NCBI GenBank assembly: GCA_949987565.1 | Contig: OX465115.1 | Location: 12,519,506 to 12,583,505 of the forward strand | Direction of reading: 5' to 3' | Length of the DNA: 64,000 nucleotides | DNA from: Luidia sarsii | Taxonomy: Eukaryota > Echinodermata > Asteroidea > Paxillosida > Luidiidae | In this document: positions 10,570 to 21,489 of the stretch, one piece after another | Position numbering within the stretch: position 1 is the stretch's first letter | Layout of the letters: each line of letters starts with the position of its first letter | Notes under the pieces: generated by a model | Told to the model about the DNA's origin: nothing | Seen by the model: the letters and a program-made list of their open reading frames with translations, nothing else | Database searches by the model: none | Made by a program: the position numbers and the translations under genes

Positions 10570-12040
10570 ACCCGTACATCAACCCGAATTCACGACAAAG
10601 TTGTCTGCTCGGAGCTGATTTAATACGAGCGGCATGGGGGCGGGGGGGGGGGGTAGCTATGTTGGCAATTTGAGCAGGTTTCACAGTCATTTGGGGATGA
10701 GATGCCTTTTCAAAGGTACAGTCTTTTTTAGCGCAGCTCGTGGGCGGCTTCAGCGGTGATATACGGATTGATACATTCCGTCGTGAAAGGTCACTGAATG
10801 TTCGTGGGAATGTATTAAAGGATTTTTGCACTCGCCGTGAGAAACATTCTGATCGTGTGTGGGAAAGTTGCTTCAGATTTGGCTGCTGCGGGATTTCCTG
10901 ACAGAATAACCAGCAAATCGGGTCCAATCCGACCGTCCTAAATACAACCGAAAATGTCTCGACTCAATGGATTGGATCATTGTTTTACTCGGGGGAAAAA
11001 AAACCCACCAAATTCTGCACCTGGGATTTTCCCAAAGATAATACGAAAGAAAGTATGTTTGCTTTGAGTTCATTCGTGCATTTTTGCAGTGAAAATCGTT
11101 CTTTGGCACACAGAGAGGGTAAAATAAGGGACTCCTTGCGTTGTGGGTTACGACATGCCAACAGGATTTATCGTATGTTGTGAAATGATAGCATCTGTCA
11201 TTGTGAAATATTCATGCGCCTCCGCGGAAACTCGCACCCATTCGTCACTCCGTGCGGCGTTATCCCTCCGCGCGAGCTAATAAACAAAAAAAAAGCACTT
11301 TCGGTATGGGCAGTTCGCCATTGATCTTATACTGACGACGTCGACCTGCACAAGACAAATCGCCATCATCGACCATGATCCATGTTCCATATTCCCCTTA
11401 TTTATCGACTGATGAATTGAGGTAATCATCTAGAATCGGTAAATGATGTTTGTCCCACAATTTCTTGAGAGTCGGGGCTGCATATGCTTGACTAGAGCCA
11501 GAGGTGTTACACGGTGTGCTCGTTTCCGAATGTTGAAAGTTTTGCGGTGCCAACGAGAAAAGAGACGGAGCATCGCTCTGAAAGAAAAACAAAAATGCCC
11601 CAAATCCTCGCGTGTATTCCTCTCTCGCATAAAACTTCCGGTCGTTTCTTGTCTTAAAGTCGCCGCGTAGTTTTTCGTTTGTGCGTGAAAATGAGCAGAA
11701 TATTTCGGAGCTTGAAAAAGAGCCAGTTGCTGTAGGCCTGTTCCTTAGGGGGGTGGGGAGACGGGAATCCTGACTTGCTTTCCGTGGCTCGTTGAGAATG
11801 TGGTTGTCACTTTTTATTTGTATAGGCTCAGTTCCCTGCCCGACTGGCAAATCGGGCGGGACTCGAACCCGGTTGTCCGACTCGATACTCGATAGTTCTG
11901 TTTTGTACGATGGCTCAAGTTTCGTTTTCGTACACTGTCAACACGTCGTATTAAAAAAAGTTAAGGTCAAAATCGGGTTTTGTTCTTTTTATCCAACGCT
12001 TGAGTTGGCTCTATCACATCGGGAGATTGCAAATTGATGT
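10570..12040. other. Intronic stretch, nothing recognised
   Basis: Mixed-composition intron with no recognisable gene. A minus-strand open frame of 150 codons at 11398-11850 has no family pattern and is not called. Confidence 0.45.
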
Positions 12041-12049
12041 TTGTCGATT

Positions 12050-12300
12050 TCGGCCAGAGCCCTCACTACCTGAAACTATGCTTAAAACGTCGCTTACCGG
12101 CTCTTTTCTAAAGACACGTACTACAATGGTGTCACCGCAAACCTTCCACTTAGTATTTCCACCAAGCAAACCTTCAAGTCTCGTGTTACTGAGTTACCGG
12201 CTCTTTTCAGAGCCACACTCCTCCTCGAAAGACACGTGCTACAATGGTGTCACCGCGAACCTTCCACTTACTAATAATTTCCACCGCGTAAGTCATTATT
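12050..12300 (+). repeat. Histone-stem-loop repeat family, tandem pair
   Basis: Two consecutive copies occur. Each runs TTACCGGCTCTTTTC, then AAAGACACGT(A/G)CTACAATGG, then TGTCACCGC(A/G)AACC. The first copy (12094-12150) has lost the 3' half of the stem-loop. The second (12194-12275) keeps it intact. ACGTCG precedes the first copy. Related copies are at 55440-55560 and 60640-60965. Confidence 0.75.
12199..12232 (+). other. Perfect histone-type 3' stem-loop with downstream purine element
   Basis: GGCTCT-TTTC-AGAGCC (12199-12214) is identical to the conserved metazoan histone mRNA 3' stem-loop (6-bp stem, 4-nt loop). ACAC follows, and 12 nt further on is CGAAAGACA, resembling the U7-pairing histone downstream element. 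No histone reading frame precedes it, so it sits in a repeat and not in a histone gene. Confidence 0.7.
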
Positions 12301-12856
12301 TTGGTCGATTGTGTTTAGTTCAATAGTTTGGCACATCCAGTCATTCGGTTACCCAGAGCCTTTTTCGACCTGAGGTTTTGATCCGTGTGGGCGGAAAAAA
12401 TGAAACCCCTCCAAAAAAAATTACGAGATCAGGCGTCTGTTTCCCGCTCCCTTCCGCTCTGAATGAAGGGAAATAATTAGAGGAGGTTTTTTTTTTTCTG
12501 GGGAAAGAGGAAATTCTGAAATAACACAGGACTTGTTTTGGAGGACAGGGTTTGTGTCTGCGGTGGGTACGTGGGTGCGGGGTTGTTTTGTTTATCAACC
12601 TCGTATCCTCGAAATGGCTGTGCCCGCGCGGAGTGCAGTGAGAAACACCGAACGTGTCGAGTCATTGTTGATTATTCTTCTTCTTCTTCTTCTCGATTCC
12701 TTTCTCTCAATTAAACTCGACCTTACACAAACTGGACGCAGGCGACCCCATTAGATATGTGTGTGTAGTGAGGTCAGCTTGGGGGTATACGGGGATTGGG
12801 CAGAAGTGGGCATAACGGGAGATCACTCTTGGTCACCTTTTCATTGTCGATCACCG

Positions 12857-13382
12857 AAGAGAGAGATAGAGAGAGAGAGATAGAGAGAGATAGAGATAGA
12901 GAGGTGGGAGGGAGAGAGAGAGGGAGAGAGAGGGGGGAGAGGGGGAGAGGGGAGAGAGAGAGGGAGAGAGGGAGAGGGAGAGAGAGATAGAGAGAGATAG
13001 AGATAGAGAGGTGGGAGGGAGAGAGAGAGAGGGAGAGAGAGGGGGAGAGGGGGAGAGGGGGAGAGAGAGAGGGAGAGAGGGAGAGGGAGAGAGAGGGGGA
13101 AAGAGAGAGAGGGGAGAGAGAGAGGGGGAGAGGGAGAGAGAGGGGGAGAGAGAGGGAGAGAGAGAGAGAGAGATAGAGAGAGAGATAGAGATAGAGAGGT
13201 GGGAGGGAGAGAGAGAGGGAGAGAGAGGGGGGAGAGGGGGAGAGGGGGAGAGAGAGAGGGAGAGAGGGAGAGGGAGAGAGAGGGTGAGAGAGAGGGAGAG
13301 AGAGAGGGAGAGAGAGGGAGAGAGAGGGAGAGAGAGAGAGAGAGAGCAGAGAGAGAGAGAGCAGAGACAGAGAGAGAGAGGT
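12857..13382 (+). repeat. (GA)n purine array with higher-order units
   Basis: About 525 bp of almost pure purine. A marker, GAGGTGGGAGG, recurs at 12901, 13008 and 13196, preceded each time by GATAGAGATAGA, so the array is built from larger repeated blocks. Long open frames across it are translation artefacts. Confidence 0.95.
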
Positions 13383-13399
13383 AGTGGTCGAGCTCGAGT

Positions 13400-14180
13400 A
13401 GCAAAAGCTATTCAAGTGCGGATATTGATTGGTCAGGGTCTCTCTGAACGAAAAATCACAAAATATTAAATCGGTGACGCTCCAAAAGCCATCGAAATAG
13501 GTTCGTACGAGATAACGCTTGTCTTTGTATACACCGGATTATCTCAAGTGTGGCGCAACTGTGGGCAAGAAATAAACTAAACTCAACTAAAAAACTAAAC
13601 TTGCATTCCGATTTTTAAAACTTGCTACTTTCGAGAACAGTTCTCAATTTATTTTATTATATATTTTTTTTATTTTTTTGGGGGGGCGGTGAAATTTTAA
13701 CACAATGTAGAAATGTTGAGTTAAAATAAGGTGGGGCAAAATCACCCGCCCTTACAATATTGGTACGGTCGTTTCACTACAAATATTGGAAGTTGGTGAT
13801 TAAATTCGACTGACATCCCCACCCCCTCCCCCAATCAGGGTTTTGTTGAGCACTAATGCTACTAATTGCTATTGTGAGCAACGTGGATCAAAATCAATTA
13901 TCGCGCAATATGGCCTAATTAATTTGTTTCAGTGCCGTAACCGCGTATTAGCTTGGTTTTAATTAACCGAGGTATTAAGAGAATGTTTAGGCCCAACCTA
14001 TTTCTGGTTTGCTCAATGAGTAAACTTGAGTATAAAAAAAACCCACCCGTTTATACATCCGACTTCGGCACTCCCGCTAGATCTGTTGAGATAATTTCCA
14101 AAAAGGCCTCTCGTCTCTCCCCTCTGCTCCTCAATTTATCCTCTTCAATTAATTCCTCATTTGGTGAGTTAGACGCCCGG
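13400..14180. other. Intronic stretch, nothing recognised
   Basis: AT-rich intron with short homopolymers. No gene or repeat was recognised. Confidence 0.45.
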
Positions 14181-14186
14181 CCCCGT

Positions 14187-14207
14187 CCACTTCCGTCACG
14201 GAAGTGG
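14187..14207. promoter_or_regulatory. Palindromic pair of ETS-type sites
   Basis: Perfect inverted arms CCACTTCCG and CGGAAGTGG are separated by TCA. CGGAAGT is the ETS/GABP core. The pair lies in a CpG-rich patch (about 14170-14340) within otherwise AT-rich intron, which suggests an enhancer or alternative promoter. Function is inferred. Confidence 0.45.
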
Positions 14208-14551
14208 TAAAAGACGCCTCCGCCGCGTGGAGGCAGCGGGCAGCGCCGACACAGCTGCGCCGTCAACTCGCTCAATTTCACGGCAGCGCTCCCTGGCGGC
14301 GAGCGCGCACTGCGCTCTTTGTTGTATCGCACGTCGGGACTAATAACTTCATTTGCGTTTCGGCGCATGCGATTTTTTTCTGGTATTGGCGCGCGGTAAA
14401 TTTACTCAATCCATCGGCTGCGAGTAAGCCCCACTTGATGAAAATGCGTCGGGAAAACGTCTCCGCCACTATAGGCATAATTGGTCTGTTATTAGTTCGT
14501 TTGATATCGTTTAATAATAGTTGATGGTCGAAAGGGAGTAATTGACCGCGC

Positions 14552-15015
14552 TTGGGCTTGGGGCTGGGGCCGGGGCCGGGGCCGGGGCCGGGGCCGGGGC
14601 CGGGGCCGGGGCCGGGGACGGGGACGGGGACGGGGACGGGGACGGGGACGGGGACGGGGACGGGGACGGGGACGGGGACGGGGACGGGGCCGGGGCCAGG
14701 GCTGGGGCTGGGGACGGGGCTGGGCCTGGGCCCGGGCTTGGGCCTGGGCCTGGGCCTGGGCCTGGGCCTGGGCTTGGGGCTTGGGCCTGGGCCAAGGATT
14801 GGGCATAGGACTGGGCATAGGACTGGAATTGGGGGTGGGGTTGGGCTTGGGCTCGGGCTCGGGCTCGGGCTTGGGCTTGGGCTCGGGCTTGGGCTTGGGC
14901 TCGGGCTTGGGCTTGGGCTTGGGCTTGGGCTTGGGCTTGGGCTTGGGCTTGGGCTTGGGTTTGGGCTTGGGCTTGGGCTTGGGCTCGGGCTTGGGCTTGG
15001 GCTTGAGATAGGGTT
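14552..15015 (+). repeat. GGGGCC / GGGGAC / GGGCTT hexanucleotide array
   Basis: About 460 bp of 6-bp units: roughly eight GGGGCC, then about twelve GGGGAC, then mixed GGGCCT, GGGCTC and GGGCTT units. A run of three or four Gs every six bases on the + strand predicts stable G-quadruplexes. The repetitive open frames on both strands (Gly-Leu, Pro-Lys, Ala-Gln) are artefacts of the array. Confidence 0.97.
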
Positions 15016-15019
15016 TGGG

Positions 15020-15575
15020 CTTGGTCTTCGCCATCCAACGGCTCAAAATGCAGTTTGAAAATGCAGGTTTTGCTTGTTACGTTAGTTAAGCCGATTGCCT
15101 CATGCTTTTCAAGACGGAATCGACAAGAATTTGGTCCCAATTCTGAAAGTTGCTTTGACACAGAGTATACCGTACCTGTGCTGAACAAGGACGGGTAGAA
15201 ACACCCCTCCAACCTCAACTGATATCTCGCGTGATATGAATGTGATATGAATGCGTGATATGAATGGGGAAAGGTATAGCCGACAGGTTGTGAATGCGGA
15301 AACTAAAATGTTATAGAAATGTGGTTTTTTTTAGTAATGAAAGGAAAGACCATCAATTACCTCAAGGGATTGGCGAATTTTAATGTCCTACTTTCTTTTG
15401 TACAAAATTGGGATTAGTTTGCCCCGTAGAGATCCATGCATTTGCACCTCTTTGGTAATGGCGTCGCAGTCCCCATGTCGGCACGCGTCACGCGACGAGG
15501 GCGCACTCTAGTTTATTCCGCCTCTCGTCCACGCGGACGGCGATTGCTCGTGTCACGCGGGCGGCCCTCGTGCCC
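15020..15575. other. Intronic stretch ending in a CpG-rich patch
   Basis: No gene is seen. CpG density rises from about 15460 to 15590, with CACGCGTCACGCGACG-type strings. Confidence 0.4.
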
Positions 15576-15577
15576 GC

Positions 15578-15591
15578 GTTACCATGGCAAC
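15578..15591. promoter_or_regulatory. RFX X-box, perfect palindromic consensus
   Basis: GTTACCATGGCAAC is the canonical X-box bound by RFX factors, which drive ciliary and neuronal genes. It sits in a CpG-rich patch of the intron. A second X-box lies 740 bp downstream. Confidence 0.5.
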
Positions 15592-16319
15592 TCATCCGGC
15601 GGTGAGAAAATTATGGGACGGAGACGCAGTTTACCTCTCTGAGAGGAAAACTATTAAATCGGTGCTTGCTGCAAGACGGTCCTCGTCCAGAAACCAATAT
15701 CTTTGTATGTTCTGTCGATAGACAATTTTTTTCTGTCGAAATGGATTTGAAGAGAGTTTTACTTAAAAGTTAACAATGACAGATCTATGTCGTCCAAAAT
15801 GTGATACCTAACGCGGTATTTCCATGGCCCTTGTCTGCTGCCTTTCCCGTTTATCCAAACACGAATCTCCTTCCAAACCACGAGGAAAGTATTCTTGTTT
15901 TGTGCTCGAGATCCAATGCATTTCGATGATGAATAGAAATGTTTTTGTTCTCGTAATCGAATTTTCACCTAGGTAGTAAAGTATCCCGAACCCTGAAATC
16001 CTTTATACGGGCGAAGGAAATTTTAGTCTCCTCAACAATGAAACATTACTCTGGTAAAGATGGAGCCGTTTTCATATATTTCCAAAGGAGTTTTTCCCCC
16101 TCACAAAAAAAAATATATGCCCGACTGTACCAAGAAAAGATAACTCAATAACGGCGGAACGTAGTACATACGGCATCCTTGTATAATGGCCTATCCACTT
16201 TGCACGTTATTCAATTTGGGTGTGGATTTTTTTTAAGCACCACATGAGATTCGCTCGGCTATTCTTTCCATTAAGCCTGCCTCGTTATGGTGGCTCGCGC
16301 TCGCTGTCATGCCGCTGCG

Positions 16320-16333
16320 GTTTCCTTGGCAAC
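16320..16333. promoter_or_regulatory. RFX X-box, second site
   Basis: GTTTCCTTGGCAAC fits the X-box consensus with one arm changed. It lies in a CpG-rich patch (about 16280-16450) just before the GA array. Confidence 0.42.
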
Positions 16334-16455
16334 CACTAAATTGCCCATTACGCAATCACCGGCCATCCGACGGCTGCGCCGACGAAAAGCCAGCTGCCGA
16401 CCAACCTCGGCTGAGACGCAGCGGTCGCGTGTCGAGTGGTCACGCGCTGACGGAT

Positions 16456-16540
16456 GCGATCGAGAGAGGGGAGACAGAGGGAGGAGAGAGAGAGAGGGGG
16501 AAGAGAGAGAGAGAGGGGGAGAAAGGGATAGGGAGAGAGA

Positions 16541-16620
<80 letters not shown>

Positions 16621-16865
16621 AAGAGAGAGACAGAAAGAGAGCGAGAGAGACAAAAAGAGAGCGAGAGAGAGGGAGGGGAAGAGAGGGAGTGAGACAGGGG
16701 AGAGAGAGGGGGAAAGTGAGAGTGAGTGAGAGGGAGAGAGAGAGGAGGGAAGAGCGAGTGAGACAGGGGGAGAGAGAGGGAAGAGAGAGTGAGATGGGTG
16801 GAGAGGGAGAGGGAGAGGGAGAGGAAGAGAGGGAGAGAAAGAGAGGTAGAGAGGGAAATAACTGA
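16456..16865 (+). repeat. (GA)n purine array
   Basis: About 410 bp of GA-rich purine with occasional AAAGAGAGACAG units. It is almost free of pyrimidines on the + strand. Confidence 0.95.
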
Positions 16866-16869
16866 GAGA

Positions 16870-18650
16870 CAAAGGGGGAGATGATGAACGCCAATGTCGT
16901 AATGAAAATGGTGCGCACAAATAGCGCGCGTAATTCGATATTTAATCTATTAATGTAGTTTTTGGACGGGTCCCATTCCAGCCGAGAGTTTTAGCATTCC
17001 CCCGTCTAACGTTTCAGATTCATGCCGGGTTTTATTCCCTCCCGTCGGCATAGGTTTCCTTCGAGTAGTAGATCGGCAATAGATTTATTCATATATATTT
17101 TTATCATCTTCAGAATGGAAAGATATCCAGCTATGATAAGATCATGCAAGCACTTTACGTTGTGGATTCCACACACAAAAAATGTCATTGTTACCAGCTC
17201 CGAGTTCATAGACACCTCTTACACCTGTTACCAGGCTTGCTTTGACTCCGTGACGATTAGATAGGCGGGAGTTCTAAGTCTCGCCGAGTCTCGTACGGAT
17301 GGGAAGATCTTTTTTCTCCTCCATATTTTTGCCTGACTCGGATGACTCCGAGCTGCTCGCCTTTGGGGATTGGATTTCACGGATGTAGGTCGCGCCGGGA
17401 CGAGGGGAAGAGATGCGAAACTGTCGCGTCACGCTTTCAACGGAGTTGGATCATCACCCCCCCCAAAAAAAAGCATATAAGAGAGGATGTTTGAATCTGT
17501 CCTGACTTATAATATGGTTACCCGTGGCACTGAGAGGTTGGCTTGAAGCCATGGCAGCATCACGTTCGCTCGCACACCGATGAACGGCCGTTGCATGCCT
17601 CATGTGTATAGTGTCCGCCTCTGCCTCACGGTCAAGTTCCCTTTGTTGGGTTTGGCCCGAGGGTACAGAGGATGGGAGAAAGAGAGAGAGAAAGAGAGGA
17701 GGGGGCAGAAAGATCGCCGAGAAAAACACGTTCGGTTGTCACGAGGGATCGCGGCTCAGACTCGCCCATGTTGAACAGACTAAACTACTGACGGCGACAT
17801 TCGCTGACACGACACGCACCCCCAAACCCCACACCCACCACAAGTCCGCTGCAATCCGACCCAAGGATTAAGGAGCTCGACCCAACAATGGGGGCGACCC
17901 GTGTCCTGGGCCAGGCCGGGCGCTGGGGTGTGAGGGAGGAGGAGGGGATGCAAGGAGAGGGTGGACTGAGTGGGGGAAGGTGAAGGATGTGAAGGGAGGG
18001 AGAGGGGGGTAGGGTTGACACCAGAGCCGGCTGCAGCCTTTAGGAACGGGGGAAAGTGTAAGAAGACACCGTTCCTCTCTGTCAGCTAACGAAGGTCGTT
18101 TAAACACACACACACACGCGCGCAGCACGCGGGTTGATGTCGGGGGGAAACAAATTATGTCGTTTGAATTTTGGAAACGAAAGGGCAGGAAATGAAAGGA
18201 TGGAAAGAGAAAGAGAGTGGGATCCTTTATGTGGCAACGCGTGCGAATGAAACCCCATCTGTAAAACGCTGATTTCAGATAAAGTCCCCCTGGCTTACGG
18301 CCATTGATGCGTCAGAAAAGGGGGGGGAGCCAATAATACCGGTTGACATCTCAGGGAACTTTCGGTCCAAGAATATCAATTTGTAAAAAATACCAATTAT
18401 TCGTCTCAATAGGATGGGGATCATGCATGCGCAAAAAAAAAGTCAATTCCGGGCGTCACCTGAAGCGATCTGATAAACCGTGACCGGTCGTGTTTCCATC
18501 CACATTTTTGTCGACCGTTTGTCCCTTGCCCTAAAGGTCGACCGGTTGGTTCTGAGCTCCTTGTGAATATTCATTAGTCTTGCATAGTGGGGGGGGGGGT
18601 GGTCACCACTCACCATTGACATCGTAGGCTTGCGACTATAATATCGGCGG
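16870..18650. other. Intronic stretch, nothing recognised
   Basis: No gene is seen. Short GA and CA microsatellites occur near 17675 and 18105. A G-rich patch lies at 17925-18010. Confidence 0.45.
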
Positions 18651-18659
18651 GGTCTTAGG

Positions 18660-18816
18660 GTAAGTTCATACGGGGGACTAACTTCGAGGCTAAACTTGAA
18701 TAGGTTAGCCCGACTGAGAAAAGTTGTTGTTTGGACACAATTTTTTTAGCACCCTGGGACTAAACTCGAGGTTAACCCGATTGGGTTTAGCCTCGAAGAT
18801 GAGTGGGTCTAGTCCC
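18660..18816. repeat. Inverted repeat with GGGACTAAACTCGAGG arms
   Basis: The hairpin 18756-18816 pairs GGGACTA...CGAGG with CCTCG...TAGTCCC around a GATT centre. A diverged single arm precedes it (18670-18715). It is probably the remains of a small foldback element. Confidence 0.6.
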
Positions 18817-19137
18817 GGTCCCATGCGGGTGTTCCTTTACGACCCACCACCCAGTGCGTTATCGTTTGGACACGGCTTACCCAGTCCCCATCACACACAT
18901 CCAGTGTTGGTGGCCCCTAGTGGGTTGCGGAATCGTGTGAACGTATGAGGTGATTTTGGACTTTGCGGTCAGCTATACTCGAAACCCCGCTGAGAAAGAC
19001 TTGTAACCGCAAACATACTAAGCCAGTCTCTCGTCTGAACATAACCTAGGTGTGAGATAACTGTGGGCTTACGTACGGCCCACTGGTTAATTACTTCAAA
19101 CAAAATTGACTGGGAACTTTTGAACAATTTGAAAAAA

Positions 19138-19420
19138 ATGGCAAAGAAAACTTAGACTGGACCGGGACTTGAACCCGAGACCTCTGGACTAGCGTGCAAG
19201 TGCTCTTCCATCTGAGCTATCCAGCCCTTAGATGGTGGCCTTCCCAAATAGTCAACTAGTCTTTGCCGGGGTGTGGGGGCGCCAGTCAGAAGCAATTCAA
19301 CCATTAACTGCCGTATATCTCCAGGGATCACGCCCCTGCTTTAAATCAGAAGCAAACAACCTATTGTTGTAAACCTGGCTACGCAGCTTGGGGATCACAC
19401 AAAGTGGATGCCGCTTTTTC
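19138..19420 (-). repeat. tRNA-like repeat, copy A (best preserved)
   Basis: On the minus strand a ~200-bp body is followed by a 72-nt tRNA-like unit (about 19157-19230). This has A-box TAGCTCAGATGG (19208-19219), B-box GGTTCAAGTCC (19165-19175), a 7-bp acceptor stem (GGCTGGA with TCCAGTC) and a T-arm CGGG/CCCG; the anticodon arm pairs poorly. The tail is AGTTTTCTTTGCCAT. Other copies are at 4687-5540, 50673-50985, 54361-54490 and 56515-56735. It is a repeat family and probably not a working tRNA gene. Confidence 0.75.
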
Positions 19421-19424
19421 AATT

Positions 19425-20930
19425 GTTTGATTACCCGTAATGTCTGACGTCACCGACTGCTTCGAATCACAATACTGGCGACGATCCAACATCGAGATCA
19501 TTTTGGTGTGAGAGTGTGAAAAGAACCTCAGTCTACGGTGTGTCCGAAAGGCAATGAATCGGTCATTTTAATTACGGGAATGACCGCTAGACGTATTTCC
19601 GCTTGGAAAGACACACGCAGACATTCGGAGTGATGTATTTCTTGTTTACTTCCACCGTCACACGCATGATTCACATTCCATAAAACAACCCGGTGTAATC
19701 CTAGACAATCTCAATACAACACGTCCGACGCATCACGATTTACATCGATACCGTTGAAATAGGATCACGCGCGTGGGTACGGGTCTGTACCGTCGTTGTT
19801 TCCAGTAGGCCCAATGACGTCAATTGTTGCTCGGTCAATTTTCTTCTCTCTTTTTTTCTGAATAATGCTGGATAAAAAAACAACAACTGTGCTTTGTGGA
19901 TTGAGCGCGGGTCGTGCGGAGTTGCTCTGTTCTTGTTGGGGTGCTGGCTTTGCTTTTTTTTTTGCCGTCCTTCGTCGTCTTTCCACGGTCCAAGCAGACA
20001 GAAAGTGCGACGGTTTCTCGAGCGTAGAGAAGCTTGGCGCGCGGATGGACAGGGTCGGTTCCACGCGGAAAAACAAAAACAAAATACGCCATCAGGAAAA
20101 CGAAAAAAAAAAAACACCCCTCCGAACAACGCGCCAACAAATAGCCTTGATGTTTGCCAGAACCACCATGATCACCCGCTCTTACTAAACGAAACAAAGA
20201 ACGCCAGAAAAAAAAGAGGCTCTGCACTTTGTCTCTCCCACACCCTCTCGACGTCCCAATTTAACCCATGGTTGCGTGACAGCTCCGGAGTCACGGCTCG
20301 TCGGGGCTGTAGCGCTATCCGAACAGGATCGTGTATTAGTTAGGTGTGAATGAGGAGGAGTCGTTTGTTTCTTCCGCCGGGACATTGGCTGTCGTGCCTG
20401 CCCATTATAAATACGCCGCTCTGTGTGTACGAGGTGCCCCCCCACACACACACACACCTTGCAGGCGGGCATTCCGGCCGGTGCGTAATTACGTGTGCAC
20501 GCGCTAACCTTCACTTCTCCCGAAGTGGACGAACCTGTAGCTGAATGCACTTCATACTCTCTTGTACTTTCATCCTCCTGACTCCTACGCACAGCCGACG
20601 ACTTCGTATCCCCCTTGCTGCCAATTACCCAAGGGACCGGGTACACGTATAGTCTTTTATTTAACCTTCTTGTGTTGTTTTCTTTGCCCTCCCCCCCCCC
20701 TTTTCGGCGAGATTGAATTTCGAAGGAGTTTTTAAAACGGCGTCTTGATTCGGGTGGAAGGCATTCTGACTGGCCCTTTACTCCGTGGTCAGTCGACCCT
20801 CAAATTAAGGGTACACGAGGATTCCGATTTCTCGTTTAAAAAAAATACGTGTGTGGTGAGGATTTTCTTATTTTGAATGAACAATATTTCGGCCTATAAG
20901 CAAAATTAAATGCAATGCAACAACATATGT
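19425..20930. other. Intronic stretch, nothing recognised
   Basis: Overlapping open frames on both strands at 19740-20650 are rich in Lys/Phe homopolymer runs and show no family signature. CRE octamers occur at 19445 and 19815. Confidence 0.4.
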
Positions 20931-20932
20931 GG

Positions 20933-21188
20933 CCCGGCACAACGACATGAGGAATATCCCACCAAAACACTTTTTGAGTAAACAACGCCTGAAGTTAAAG
21001 TATCTTCACAATTCGATTACAAATCAATTTTCTTTTCTTTTTTTGTATTTTCGGACATTTGAAGTATTAGAGGATATTATATTTTGATGTCATTGGAAAG
21101 CTAATGGTATACTCTTTCACATCATTAGAAAATCTCGAAATCACAAAAGTGGGGTTATTCCTCATTATGCTGTGCCGGGTCACATATT
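20933..21188 (+). mobile_element. MITE with TATGTGACCCGGCACAGC ends, copy 1
   Basis: Terminal inverted repeats of about 35 bp read TATGTGGCCCGGCACAACGA...AGGAATA at the left and the inverse at the right. The element is ~255 bp and non-coding. A second copy lies at 46097-46570. Confidence 0.8.
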
Positions 21189-21414
21189 CGAACGTGGGAA
21201 ACCAGTACCAGGGATATGTGGCCTATGTTTTTTTTGTTTTGGGGTGGTTTTTTTTGGGGGGGGGAGGAGTCCACACGAAATTCGCACGACTCCCAAAACT
21301 ATATAGGGCCTGACTCGATGAGGGTTTGCCCTACTGCTCGATATAAAGAACACTGATATCTCAGCGTTTTACCCGGTTACCTACCAGGGGGGGGGGGGGG
21401 AATCAGACATTTCG

Positions 21415-21483
21415 GGCGGTATTCGAACCCGCGACTCCGGGTTGCTAATGCCAACATCTTAACCACTGGAACACTGAGCTGCC
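21415..21483 (-). repeat. tRNA-like sequence
   Basis: On the minus strand AGCTCAGTGTTCCAGTGGTTAAG is followed by CGCGGGTTCGAATACCGCCC, giving A-box-like and B-box-like blocks and a T-arm. The D-arm appears to contain a small insertion. It could be a tRNA pseudogene or a tRNA-derived SINE head unrelated to the copy A family. Confidence 0.5.
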
Positions 21484-21489
21484 GATTTC

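Noticed and set aside
11398..11850. 150-codon minus-strand frame
   Set aside because: No recognisable domain and no flanking splice logic.
12199..12232. A real histone gene 3' end
   Set aside because: No histone reading frame upstream on the same strand, and the block recurs in an interspersed repeat.
12774..13469. Long open frames on both strands (up to 213 codons)
   Set aside because: Translations of the GA/CT array (Ser-Leu and Arg-Glu repeats); no start, splice or family evidence.
14820..15010. Telomeric repeat
   Set aside because: Units are GGGCTT, not TTAGGG, and they grade into other hexamers inside an intron.
14492..15218. Open frames of 88-235 codons rich in Lys-Pro, Ala-Gln or Gly-Leu
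   Set aside because: Produced by the 6-bp period of the hexanucleotide array; all frames are open at once.
19157..19230. Functional tRNA gene
   Set aside because: Good A and B boxes and acceptor stem, but a weak anticodon arm and several diverged copies; treated as a repeat.
19740..20646. Cluster of overlapping 100-150-codon frames on both strands
   Set aside because: Many frames open simultaneously, with homopolymer-encoded Phe/Lys runs.
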